A stretch of 64,000 nt of DNA from Gemmatimonadota bacterium (GTDB lineage: Bacteria > Gemmatimonadota > Gemmatimonadetes > Longimicrobiales > Gaopeijiaceae), in NCBI GenBank assembly GCA_027623325.1, contig JAQBXY010000015.1:1-64000 (forward strand), read 5' to 3'. Numbering within the stretch: the stretch's first letter is position 1; the number at the start of each line of letters is the position of its first letter. The position numbers were made by a program, and so were the translations under genes. This document shows positions 10,149 through 19,271 of the stretch, piece after piece. Below the pieces are notes generated by a model. The model was not told where the DNA came from. It saw nothing but the letters and a program-made list of their open reading frames with translations, and ran no database searches.

Positions 10149-10738
10149 GCCCGAGCACCTCCACTACCGCTCATGTCATCGAGATACCGCTCGACGAGTT
10201 GACGATCCTTGTTCTGATCGAGGCTTTCCCGGATCAGGTGCGACGCTGCAGCCAGAGCCAAATCGACGGCTTCGCTCCGCAACGTCTCGAGCGCCGCGTC
10301 GCGCTCTCTCTCGATCTCGGTCCGCGCCCGCTCGATGATCGCCTGGCCTTCCGCGCGGGCCTTCTCTTCGATGTCCTTGCGTACGCGGTCGCCGGCCGCC
10401 TTCCCCTCCGCAATGATCTCACTCGCCTGACGTCGGGCATCAGCCAACTGCTCCTTGTGCTCGGCCAGCATGCCGGCCGCCTCTTCATTTCGCTTCGCGG
10501 CTTCGTCCAGCGCGGCCTGGATGCCCTTTTCGCGAGCCTCGACGGCTGCGAGGATCGGCCCCCAGGCATACTTGCCGAGCAGGAACACGAGTCCCGCGAA
10601 CACGAGGAGTGTCCACGTGCTCAGGCCCGTGTTGATATCGAAGAGGCCGCCCTCTCCGCCCCCGCCCTGAGCCCATAGGACCTCAGGCAGACTGGCTGTC
10701 AACGCCACAATGGCCGGTACGATCCGACTCGCTTTCAT
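10145..10738 (-). CDS. atpF: F-type ATP synthase b subunit
   Basis: This peripheral-stalk subunit anchors the stator in the membrane. I place the start at the ATG giving MKASRIVP; the frame is open 27 codons further upstream without conserved sequence. The 197-residue protein begins with a hydrophobic, signal-peptide-like segment (about 7-25, ending LWAQ). It then has the true transmembrane helix at about 40-60 (WTLLVFAGLVFLLGKYAW) and a long charged helix rich in Ala, Glu, Lys and Arg. The signal-like leader before the anchor is unusual relative to E. coli b but recurs in several GC-rich phyla. Its stop overlaps the atpH GTG. Confidence 0.94.
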   Translation of the reverse strand: MKASRIVPAIVALTASLPEVLWAQGGGGEGGLFDINTGLSTWTLLVFAGLVFLLGKYAWGPILAAVEAREKGIQAALDEAAKRNEEAAGMLAEHKEQLADARRQASEIIAEGKAAGDRVRKDIEEKARAEGQAIIERARTEIERERDAALETLRSEAVDLALAAASHLIRESLDQNKDRQLVERYLDDMSGSGGARA

Positions 10739-10832
10739 GATTTCTCCGCGGGTTCTTCGGACACGGGCGCCGAACGTCTCGGACGCCCTCTCTCCACCCG
10801 TCGCCCGAATTTCGGGCAACGGACGACGCGCC

Positions 10833-12091
<1,259 letters not shown>

Positions 12092-12466
12092 CTACACTTC
12101 AACCTGTGTCGCCCGGCTCGAACGAAAGAAGATCGGTTCGAGCAGCAGAAGTCCGAAGAAGAATCCGGCGAGAGCGAGGAGGAGCGGCACTGCGCCCTCC
12201 ATCCCACTCCCAATCACCACGATCGCCGTCACAGCAAGAACAACCATCCGTGCCAACGTCCCGCCGACCCACGCCGCGAGGAAGCCGTTCCCTTCCCCGT
12301 GATACCGATTAAGTATCGCGAACGCCGCGATCTGAACCGGAACCGCGATCGCCGCCGCGGTCACAACACCCATCCAGGCTGCGCGACCCAGAAGCGGCCA
12401 AAGCCCGACTAGAATGAGGGCGACCGCGGACACACCGGACGTCGCATACTTCAGCGAGGGACTCAT
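12092..12466 (-). CDS. ATP synthase-associated membrane protein (AtpI-like)
   Basis: This 124-residue protein has four predicted transmembrane segments and little soluble sequence. Its position, second gene of the atp operon, overlapping atpZ by 4 bp and directly abutting atpB, is the place of atpI, the subunit-I/c-ring assembly family. Sequence similarity to E. coli AtpI is not obvious by eye, so the name is inferred from context, size and topology. Confidence 0.6.
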   Translation of the reverse strand: MSPSLKYATSGVSAVALILVGLWPLLGRAAWMGVVTAAAIAVPVQIAAFAILNRYHGEGNGFLAAWVGGTLARMVVLAVTAIVVIGSGMEGAVPLLLALAGFFFGLLLLEPIFFRSSRATQVEV

Positions 12467-12678
12467 TGCGGGTCTTTTCCCCGCTCACGAGGTTCTATCA
12501 CGATGTGGTAGTAAAGACTGTAGAAAGCTGCGCCGCCACCGACAAACGCACCGAGTACCATCAGGATCGGCGCGGTCCCCACCTTCGAGTCAACCCACGC
12601 CCCGAGACCCATGAAGAGCAGAACAGCGAGGGCCAGCGTCATTCCGTGACCCATGAACTGACCAGATGCGCGCATCAT
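12463..12678 (-). CDS. atpZ: AtpZ/AtpI-family small membrane protein
   Basis: This 71-residue protein has two hydrophobic helices (about 12-28 and 36-55) joined by a short loop, GAWVDSKVGTAP. The family signature GxWxDxxxGTxPxxxxxG is recognisable. AtpZ proteins assist divalent-ion transport or c-ring assembly and typically open atp operons. This is the first gene of the ten-gene cluster; it starts with ATG and overlaps the next gene by 4 bp. Confidence 0.8.
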   Translation of the reverse strand: MMRASGQFMGHGMTLALAVLLFMGLGAWVDSKVGTAPILMVLGAFVGGGAAFYSLYYHIVIEPRERGKDPQ

Positions 12679-13070
12679 TTCCCGTCGCCCATCCGGTTCC
12701 TTTTGCTCTTCGCTCAGGACCGTGCTCCCTCGGGCGTCTGCGGGTTCGGAGCCGATTCGAAACCGATACCCGCATAGCCTGGATAAAGTAGCCCTTGTGA
12801 AAAAAAGCGCAAGCGGGATTCCCCTTCGTTTTCGCGGCCGAGGAACGCTTGACGCCGGCGATGCTTCCCCTCAATCTTCGCCGCGATCCCGGTCCCCGCG
12901 GTCACGCCTCAATCCCTGCTCGAATTCGGATCCGGGCTCGGCTTGACGGGTACCGCAGCGGGCCCCGATATCCATGTAGGAACAGGGCTCGAAACGTTTA
13001 CTCCGGACCTCGTCCAATGGAGAGGGACCGGAACCATGGCCCGAGGGGCCGATGCCGGAGACGAGGCCGA
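12679..13070. other. Intergenic region between atp operon and moxR
   Basis: I see no convincing gene in these 392 bases. Short open frames exist on both strands but show no recognisable protein sequence. Reading the minus strand towards atpZ, a possible sigma-70-like pair is TTGCGC at 12812-12807 and TACTTT at 12790-12785 with 16 bp between. It would start transcription about 100 bases before atpZ, but the match is weak. An A/T-rich spot with seven consecutive adenines on the plus strand lies at 12800-12806. Confidence 0.4.
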
Positions 13071-14087
13071 ATGCCCAACACCGAAGGAGCCACCATCATC
13101 GACCGTGATCTCGAACTCCTCGAGCGAGCCGCCGAGGTGTCCGAAGCCATGCGCGCACAGGTCGAGAGGCGGATCGTCGGTCAGCACGAGGTCATCGACG
13201 AGCTTCTCACTGCCCTGCTCGCGAACGGCCACGTGCTCTTGGTCGGCGTCCCGGGCTTGGCGAAGACGCTCCTGGTGCAGACGGTCGCGGACGCGATGGA
13301 TCTCGAATTCAGTCGGATCCAGTTCACTCCCGACCTCATGCCAACGGACATCACGGGGACCGAGGTGATCGAGGAAGACCGCACCACGGGACGCCGGGTC
13401 TTTCGCTTCGTGAAGGGACCGATCTTCGCGAACATCGTCCTCGCGGATGAAATCAATCGGACGCCGCCCAAGACCCAGGCGGCCTTGCTGGAGGCGATGC
13501 AGGAGCGGGCCGTAACTGCAGCGGGCGACACCTACGTGCTTCCACCACCTTTTTTCGTGCTCGCCACCCAGAATCCCATCGAGCAGGAGGGCACCTACCC
13601 ACTGCCCGAGGCACAGCTCGATCGCTTCATGCTCGAGCTACCGATCGACTATCCGTCCAAGTCCGAAGAGGAAGAGGTTGCGATGCGGACCACCGGGGAG
13701 GACCAGCCGGAGGTTCACGGCGTGGTCACCGCCGCGGAGTTGATCGAGCTGCAGCGACTCGTGCGTCGTATTCCTGCACCACCCTCTCTCGTATCGTTTG
13801 CTGTCCATCTGGCACGGGCGACCCGTCCGGGATCCGAGGCGGCGCGCGTCGCGTCCAAGTACGTCGCCTGGGGTGCCGGACCACGAGCCTCGCAGTTCTT
13901 GGTCCTAGGTGCGAAGGCGCGGGCAGCGTCGCGCGGCGCAGCAATTCCCTCGTACGACGACGTTCGGGCCGTTGCGCCCGCCGTCTTGGCTCATCGTCTC
14001 GTACTCAACTTCGAGGCTGAAGCCGATGGGCGTGGCACGAGAGACATCATTCGGGAGCTGCTCGAGGAGAGCCAAGGTTGGTCATGA
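13071..14087 (+). CDS. MoxR-family AAA+ ATPase
   Basis: MoxR ATPases are chaperones that activate partner complexes, usually with DUF58 and VWA-domain proteins encoded next door. The 338-residue product is placed at the ATG giving MPNTEGAT; a longer frame from 12849 adds 74 residues of arginine-rich, non-conserved sequence. Visible motifs are Walker A GVPGLAKT at 59-66, the FTPDLMPTDITG block, Walker B LADEINRTPPKTQAALLEAM, sensor ATQNPIEQEGTYPLPEAQLDRF, and the C-terminal lid. No DUF58 or VWA gene follows; a CorC-type gene comes next after 61 bp, so the partner is unknown. Confidence 0.9.
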   Translation: MPNTEGATIIDRDLELLERAAEVSEAMRAQVERRIVGQHEVIDELLTALLANGHVLLVGVPGLAKTLLVQTVADAMDLEFSRIQFTPDLMPTDITGTEVIEEDRTTGRRVFRFVKGPIFANIVLADEINRTPPKTQAALLEAMQERAVTAAGDTYVLPPPFFVLATQNPIEQEGTYPLPEAQLDRFMLELPIDYPSKSEEEEVAMRTTGEDQPEVHGVVTAAELIELQRLVRRIPAPPSLVSFAVHLARATRPGSEAARVASKYVAWGAGPRASQFLVLGAKARAASRGAAIPSYDDVRAVAPAVLAHRLVLNFEAEADGRGTRDIIRELLEESQGWS

Positions 14088-14148
14088 CCCGAGGCAGCGA
14101 GGCGGGCGACCGCCCTCCGAGTAGACGAGACGGTCCGGTGGTCCCTTC

Positions 14149-15396
14149 GTGATCGTACTCGCCGCCGCGTCCGTCGCACTTCTCCTGATCGTGTCCGCAG
14201 TCCTCACGGCTGCAGACACCGCTGCGTTCCAGATCGGGGCATCCCACATCCGCACGCTGCTGGACGAGGGCTTCGATGGCGCCCGCGAGTTGGCCACCGT
14301 TCGGGAGAACCGGCTCGCGCAACGTGCGAGCGTACGGATCATCACTCAGGTGTGCGACTTGGCTGCCCTATCGATCATGGTGTTGACGGGGGGAGGCACC
14401 TTCGGAGCCGCCGGGCCGATCGGCAGCGCCGTCATCGGCATTATCATCGTCATCGTCGCCGCTGACCTGGTCCCTCAGGCGATCGCGTCGCGCCGCCCGG
14501 TGCGTCTCGCACTTTCGCTCGCCCCCCTTCTGCTCACCTCGGAACGTATCGTGCGGCCGCTCATCGCTCCGGTCATGAAGCTGGAGGACAGACTGGGAGC
14601 GACGGACGACGTGCTCAGCGTGCACGGTCGCGAGCTCCGTGAGATGCAGGAGATAGGAGAGGAGGAAGGGGTCCTCGAAGCGTCGGAGAATCGGCTCGTG
14701 GAACGGGCGTTCCGGCTCGACGAGTTGACCGCGTGGGACGTCATGATCCCCAGGGTCGACATCTTCGCGTGGAAAGAGGAACAAACCCTCGCGGAGATCG
14801 TCGGACAGTTGGCGGCCGTACCGTACAGCCGCGTGCCGGTCTATCGCGAAACCGTCGACGATGTAACGGGCATTGTGTATGTGAGGGAAGCCTACGAACG
14901 GTTCGCGAAAGGCGAGCGGGACACCCTGCTCGGTGACATCGCTCGCGAGCCGTTCTTTGTGCCCGGCTCCCTCTCGCTCACGCAACTTCTCCAGGACTTC
15001 CAGGCCCGCCGAATCCACCTGGGCATCGTCGCGGACGAGTTCGGTGGCACCGACGGACTGGTGACCCTCGAAGACATCCTCGAGGAACTCGTCGGAGAGA
15101 TCGTGGACGAGACCGATGTCGAGGAAGAAGACATGGTGCGAATCTCCGATACCGTGGTGGAGTGTGATGCAGCCGTCGATATCCGAGATCTGGAGAACGC
15201 GCTCGATGTGACGTTGCCCAAGGTCGAACACCGCTCGCTCAACGGCTTCATTCTCGAAGAGTTGGGGCTCGTCCCCCGAATCGGCGAGACATTCGAGACC
15301 GGCGGCGTGCGGATCGAAATCCTCGACGCTTCCGAGACCCAGGTCCTTCGAGCGAGACTGACCAAGCTGGGCGAAGCGGACGCTGACGCCCCCTGA
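14149..15396 (+). CDS. CNNM/CorC-HlyC family membrane protein
   Basis: This 415-residue protein has the order DUF21 membrane domain (about 1-150, several hydrophobic helices), a CBS pair (about 190-320, beginning WDVMIPRVDI and ending with VADEFGGTDGLVTLEDILEELVGEI) and a C-terminal CorC/HlyC domain. CNNM/CorC proteins mediate or regulate Mg2+ efflux; haemolytic activity implied by older names is not supported. The start is a GTG. The stop overlaps the next start by one base (TGATG), so it is co-translated with the gamma-carbonic-anhydrase-like gene. Confidence 0.88.
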   Translation: MIVLAAASVALLLIVSAVLTAADTAAFQIGASHIRTLLDEGFDGARELATVRENRLAQRASVRIITQVCDLAALSIMVLTGGGTFGAAGPIGSAVIGIIIVIVAADLVPQAIASRRPVRLALSLAPLLLTSERIVRPLIAPVMKLEDRLGATDDVLSVHGRELREMQEIGEEEGVLEASENRLVERAFRLDELTAWDVMIPRVDIFAWKEEQTLAEIVGQLAAVPYSRVPVYRETVDDVTGIVYVREAYERFAKGERDTLLGDIAREPFFVPGSLSLTQLLQDFQARRIHLGIVADEFGGTDGLVTLEDILEELVGEIVDETDVEEEDMVRISDTVVECDAAVDIRDLENALDVTLPKVEHRSLNGFILEELGLVPRIGETFETGGVRIEILDASETQVLRARLTKLGEADADAP

Positions 15397-15929
15397 TGGC
15401 CACGATACTGTCCTTCGGTGGTCACACTCCCCAGATCCATCGGACCGCCTTCGTCGCGCCGACCGCGGTCCTCATCGGTAACGTGACGGTCGGCGAAGAG
15501 GCGAGCGTCTGGTTCGGTGCCGTCCTCCGGGGCGACGACGCGAACCACGGGATCTCCGTTGGGGCTAGGACGAGCGTTCAGGACAACTGCGTGGTCCACG
15601 TGGGTGCCTGGGGCCCGACCGTGATCGGAGAGGATGTGACCGTCGGGCACGGCGCCAAGTTCGAGAGTTGTACGATCGGAGCGCGCAGTGTTGTCGGAAT
15701 GAACGCCGTGATCCTGCCGGGTGCGCAGGTGGGTGTCGAGTGCCTCCTTGCGGCCAACACGGTCGTCCTGGAAGGGCAGACAATCCCGGACCGGAGCCTC
15801 GTCGCTGGAGTGCCCGGCGTGGTGAAGAAGACCGTGGACGGATCGGCCGCCGATTGGATCGCAAGGAGCAGTGGTCACTACGTCGCGATGTCTCGCCGTT
15901 ACCTGGACAGCGGGATCGGTCGGCCGTAG
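15396..15929 (+). CDS. Gamma-carbonic-anhydrase-like hexapeptide protein
   Basis: This 177-residue left-handed beta-helix protein belongs to the YrdA/PaaY/gamma-carbonic anhydrase family (GNVTVGEEASVWFGAVLRGDD, then hexapeptide repeats). In this family three histidines bind zinc across the trimer interface. The first two are present, His68 in CVVHV and His85 in VGHGA. The third, normally in an LHGC motif, is replaced by Glu90 (KFESC). Classical carbonic anhydrase activity is therefore uncertain. The last 25 residues form the usual C-terminal helix (RSSGHYVAMSRRYL). It is translationally coupled to the CorC-like gene. Confidence 0.85.
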   Translation: MATILSFGGHTPQIHRTAFVAPTAVLIGNVTVGEEASVWFGAVLRGDDANHGISVGARTSVQDNCVVHVGAWGPTVIGEDVTVGHGAKFESCTIGARSVVGMNAVILPGAQVGVECLLAANTVVLEGQTIPDRSLVAGVPGVVKKTVDGSAADWIARSSGHYVAMSRRYLDSGIGRP

Positions 15930-15961
15930 TGGCTAGCGGCCCTGACGGCTCGGGGAGCGGG

Positions 15962-16038
15962 GCTCGCCAAGCTGACCTGCGAACGTTGCGGCTATAAGCG
16001 CGACTGTTCCGACCCCTAGGCAGCCGGTATTGGCGAGC
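15962..16038. repeat. Nine-base inverted repeat between convergent genes
   Basis: GCTCGCCAA at 15962-15970 is repeated in exact reverse complement (TTGGCGAGC) at 16030-16038, with 59 bases between. The element fills most of the 108 bases separating the gamma-carbonic-anhydrase-like gene from the convergent pilD. No T-run follows on either side, so it is not a classical intrinsic terminator. The function is unknown. Confidence 0.45.
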
Positions 16039-16850
16039 TAGGCGGAGACACCCACCACGGTCGTCAAATACCAGCGGACGATGACGTCTCCCCACACGTA
16101 GGCCACGCCCCCGCCCGCCGCCAGGAATACACCCAGGGGAATCAGTCGCTTGGAGATCGCCGAGATGGGGCCGAAAACGATCAGTGCGAGAAGCGAACCG
16201 AGGAAAACCGTCAGAGCCACGCCCCAGACGCCGAGGAACGCGCCGACCATCATCATCATCTTGATGTCGCCCCCGCCCATCGCCTGATCGACCCCCGCCT
16301 CTTCCAGCCGACCGGGTGAGAGCCTCTTGATGACCCAGGTGCCAACGAACCCCACAAACCAGAGCACCCCGTATCCGACAGCCGCACCGATGAGGGACTG
16401 AATCCATCCGAGCCCCCCCGGGAGGAACGCCGTCGCGAATCCGAGCACTGCTCCCCCCAGCGAGAATTCGTCGGGGATGATGTAGAAGCGCGCATCGGAG
16501 ATCGCGATCCCGAACAGGATCGTCAGGAAGACACTTCCCCTCAGTGCCTCCCAGGTCGGCCCATGAGCGGCAAAGGCCCCGGCCCACATCAGCGCGGTGG
16601 CCAACTCCACGAGCGGATATTGAATCGAGATCGCTTCCGAACAATGTCGGCAACGACCGCGCAGGAGCGCCCAACTCAGCACCGGTACATTGTCGAACCA
16701 GCGGATCAGCTCTTCGCAGGAAGGACACCTCGAGCGAGGGCTCACGACCGACTCGTCCACCGGCCAGCGAAGCGAGCAGACGTTGAGGAATGAGCCGATG
16801 AGAAGTCCGATCAACCCGGCTAGCGCCGGCACGACCCAGCCTTCGATCAC
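16038..16850 (-). CDS. pilD: Prepilin peptidase / N-methyltransferase
   Basis: This inner-membrane aspartyl protease cleaves prepilin leaders after Gly and methylates the new N-terminus. The 270-residue protein has the cytoplasmic zinc-binding domain with two CxxC pairs (Cys42/45 and Cys67/70), needed in bifunctional enzymes. The two catalytic aspartates are in SDARFYIIPDEF (Asp119) and GGGDIKM (Asp195). About eight hydrophobic segments follow. It should process the nine prepilins encoded at 49-61 kb. The gene overlaps the upstream SpoU methyltransferase gene by 4 bp and is far from the pilus clusters. Confidence 0.95.
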   Translation of the reverse strand: MIEGWVVPALAGLIGLLIGSFLNVCSLRWPVDESVVSPRSRCPSCEELIRWFDNVPVLSWALLRGRCRHCSEAISIQYPLVELATALMWAGAFAAHGPTWEALRGSVFLTILFGIAISDARFYIIPDEFSLGGAVLGFATAFLPGGLGWIQSLIGAAVGYGVLWFVGFVGTWVIKRLSPGRLEEAGVDQAMGGGDIKMMMMVGAFLGVWGVALTVFLGSLLALIVFGPISAISKRLIPLGVFLAAGGGVAYVWGDVIVRWYLTTVVGVSA

Positions 16851-17614
16851 GCATCCCCCCGAGTCAGATCATACAGGAGGATCGACCCGGCGATCCCCAC
16901 ATTCAATGATTCCGCCGGCCCGCTCATAGCCACACCGATCGTGGCCGTGGCAGCCTCGCGAACTTCGTCTCGAACGCCAATGCCCTCATTCCCGAGCACG
17001 AGCCCGAAGCCGGAGGCGCCGTCCGCTGGCGCGACACTTCGCCCCTCGGCCGAGGCCACCAAAACGGGGATCCCCCGCTCGCGCAACGCGGCCAATGCGG
17101 GACCCGCGCTACACACGATCAGGGGCACCCGAAAGGCCATTCCGGCCGAGGCGCGTACCGCTTTTGTACTCCAAGGATCCACGCTTCCGTCGAGGCATAC
17201 TACGGCGTCGAGACCGAACGCGACGGCCGACCGAACCAACGTGCCCACATTACCCGGATCTTGAATCGCGTCGAGAAGGAGAACCCGCCCCCCGGCCGGC
17301 AGATCCCGGACGCCGAACACCGGCTCGTCGCACACGAGGAGAACCCCCTGCGGATGATCCGTTCCCGCGAGCACTTTCATTTCGCGATCGGTCACGGTGG
17401 CCGTTTCGAACGGACCCAGCTCATGGAGCATGGCCTCTCCGGCCTCCGTGGACGAGAGTCGCGGCGAAGTAACCGCGAACGAAACTACAGCCCTGGCGGC
17501 GAGCGCTTCGTGGACCCCTCTCACGCCCTCCACGAGTACGAGGGCCTCCTTCGAACGCGTCTTCCGCTGATGCAGTCTCTTGCACAGTCGCGTACGTCGC
17601 TGGCTCAGTTCCAT
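16847..17614 (-). CDS. TrmH/SpoU-family RNA 2'-O-methyltransferase
   Basis: This 255-residue SPOUT enzyme probably 2'-O-methylates rRNA or tRNA. It has an N-terminal substrate-binding segment (about 1-95) and the C-terminal trefoil-knot SAM-binding domain with the three family motifs: [26 protein letters not shown] and [19 protein letters not shown]. The target nucleotide cannot be read from sequence. Its stop overlaps pilD by 4 bp and its start faces thiD across 23 bp. Confidence 0.88.
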   Translation of the reverse strand: MELSQRRTRLCKRLHQRKTRSKEALVLVEGVRGVHEALAARAVVSFAVTSPRLSSTEAGEAMLHELGPFETATVTDREMKVLAGTDHPQGVLLVCDEPVFGVRDLPAGGRVLLLDAIQDPGNVGTLVRSAVAFGLDAVVCLDGSVDPWSTKAVRASAGMAFRVPLIVCSAGPALAALRERGIPVLVASAEGRSVAPADGASGFGLVLGNEGIGVRDEVREAATATIGVAMSGPAESLNVGIAGSILLYDLTRGDA

Positions 17615-17637
17615 GCGGGAAGCGACCTTCTCTCGGT

Positions 17638-18435
17638 ATGAACGAACGAACGATTCCGATCGCGCTGACGATCGCGGGCAGTGACTCCGGAGGTGGAGCC
17701 GGCGTCCAGGCGGACCTGAAGACCTTCCACGCGTTCGGGGTCTACGGCACGAGCGCGGTCACCGCAGTCACGGCCCAAAACACCATCGGGGTTCGATCGG
17801 TCCATGCGCTGCCGCCTGATGAGGTCCGTGCTCAGATCCTCGCGGTCGTCGACGATCTGAGACCCGCCGCCGTCAAGACGGGCATGCTCGCGACCCAAGC
17901 CCTGGTCGTCGAGGTGGCGCGCACGATCGGAGAGGCCCAACTGGACCGGTTCGTGATGGACCCCGTGATGGTCGCGACGAGTGGAGATCGACTGCTTCAA
18001 CCCGACGCAGTGCAGGCGCTCCGTGGTCTCCTCCTTCCTCTCGCGTCTCTCGTAACACCCAACCTGGAGGAAGCCGCCATCCTTTCGGGGCATCCGGTCC
18101 GATCCCTCGACCAGATGCGGGATGCGGCTCGCGTGATCGCGGATCTCGGCGCGGCTGCCGTATTGGTGAAGGGGGGGCATCTGGAAGGTGACGCGGTCGA
18201 CCTCTTGTGGGACGGCGTCGAGGAGCACATCTGGCGAAGGCCACGCATCGTCACGCGCCACACACACGGCACCGGTTGCACCCTGTCCGCGGCGATCACC
18301 GCCGGGCTGGCCCGGGGGCGTGACCTCACGACAGCGGTCGACGCGGCAGTCCGGTTCGTCGCCCGAGCCATCGAAGCGGCTCCAGGGCTCGGCTCCGGCC
18401 GCGGGCCGATCAATCACTTCGTCGCTCACGACTGA
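17638..18435 (+). CDS. thiD: Hydroxymethylpyrimidine (phosphate) kinase
   Basis: This enzyme phosphorylates hydroxymethylpyrimidine twice, giving the pyrophosphate substrate used by ThiE. It is a 265-residue ribokinase-fold protein with the N-terminal signature [18 protein letters not shown] at 13-30, a central [16 protein letters not shown], and the anion hole [13 protein letters not shown] near 214-225. Its 3' end overlaps the convergent purine nucleoside phosphorylase gene by 10 bp. Confidence 0.95.
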   Translation: MNERTIPIALTIAGSDSGGGAGVQADLKTFHAFGVYGTSAVTAVTAQNTIGVRSVHALPPDEVRAQILAVVDDLRPAAVKTGMLATQALVVEVARTIGEAQLDRFVMDPVMVATSGDRLLQPDAVQALRGLLLPLASLVTPNLEEAAILSGHPVRSLDQMRDAARVIADLGAAAVLVKGGHLEGDAVDLLWDGVEEHIWRRPRIVTRHTHGTGCTLSAAITAGLARGRDLTTAVDAAVRFVARAIEAAPGLGSGRGPINHFVAHD

Positions 18436-19271
18436 CTCGAGGCTCTCTTCACGAGCTCCGTCACGAGGCGACCCAAGCTGACCCCGGCTTCGCGGCTCCC
18501 CACGAGGACGTCCTCATGGGACAGCGGCCCGTTGGCCAACCCCGTTGCCCAATTGGTAACGACCGACAATCCAACACATCGGAGTCCGAGCGCCCGCGCC
18601 ACGACCACCTCTGGGACCGTCGACATCCCCACAACATCCGCACCGAATCCGGCGAGCATCCTTACCTCCGCCGCCGTCTCGTAGGCCGGACCCAGCACAC
18701 CGGCGTATGTGCCGCGAGCCAGGTGTAGCCCTAGATCGTCCGAAACCGACATGGCCAACAGCTGCAAGGATCGATCGAACGGCATGCTCATATCGGGGAA
18801 CCGCGCTTCCGCTCCCGCCACCGGCCCCACGAGTGGGTTCCGAAACGTCAAATTGATCTGATCATCGAGCAGGACGAGTGTCCCCGGCCCCATGTGCTTA
18901 CTCACCCCTCCCGTCGCGTTCGTCATGATCAGGACGTCCACCCCCAACGCGGCCAGAATCCGGACCGGGGCGGCGACAACGTCCATCGTGTGCCCCTCGT
19001 ACACGTGGTAACGACCCAGCTGCAGAACCACGGCCGTCTCCCCGAGGCGACCCATCACGAAGCGGCCATCGTGCCCGGCTACCCCGGTTCGAGGGAGCCC
19101 GGGCAGGTCGGAAAACGGCACGCTCACCGGCTCCGACAGGTGGTCGATCAGGTGGCCGAGGCCCGACCCGAGGACGACGGCTAGCTTCGGGATCGGACCC
19201 GCCAGAGCTCGTACCGCCTCCGCAGCGCGGCTCACATCCACGAGACCCGATTCGAGCGGCGCCACCATCAC
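18426..19271 (-). CDS. punA: Purine nucleoside phosphorylase (trimeric type)
   Basis: This enzyme phosphorolyses inosine and guanosine (family members differ on adenosine) to base plus ribose 1-phosphate. The 281-residue protein has VVLGSGLG at about 32-39, the phosphate-site RTGVAGHDGRF, LGRYHVYEGH, the TNATGGV motif, and MSTVPEVVVARALG, all typical of the low-molecular-mass trimeric class. Its start overlaps the stop of the upstream nucleoside transporter by 4 bp, so uptake and phosphorolysis are co-expressed. The symbol could equally be deoD2 or pnp. Confidence 0.92.
   Translation of the reverse strand: MMVAPLESGLVDVSRAAEAVRALAGPIPKLAVVLGSGLGHLIDHLSEPVSVPFSDLPGLPRTGVAGHDGRFVMGRLGETAVVLQLGRYHVYEGHTMDVVAAPVRILAALGVDVLIMTNATGGVSKHMGPGTLVLLDDQINLTFRNPLVGPVAGAEARFPDMSMPFDRSLQLLAMSVSDDLGLHLARGTYAGVLGPAYETAAEVRMLAGFGADVVGMSTVPEVVVARALGLRCVGLSVVTNWATGLANGPLSHEDVLVGSREAGVSLGRLVTELVKRASSQS

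Noticed and set aside
12807-12822. Sigma-54-like sequence GGGAAT-CCCGC-TTGCG upstream of the atp operon
   Set aside because: Only GG and TTGC match well, a level of similarity expected several times by chance in the intergenic DNA here, and ATP synthase operons are not known to use sigma-54.
12679-13070. Small minus-strand gene of about 63 codons at 12714-12905, and a 74-residue extension of MoxR
   Set aside because: Both are arginine/glycine-rich without recognisable motifs or good ribosome binding sites; such open frames are expected by chance in GC-rich DNA.
15962-16038. Integron attC site
   Set aside because: The long-spaced inverted repeat recalls attC, but the required GTTRRRY / RYYYAAC core sequences are absent and no integrase or gene cassette is near.
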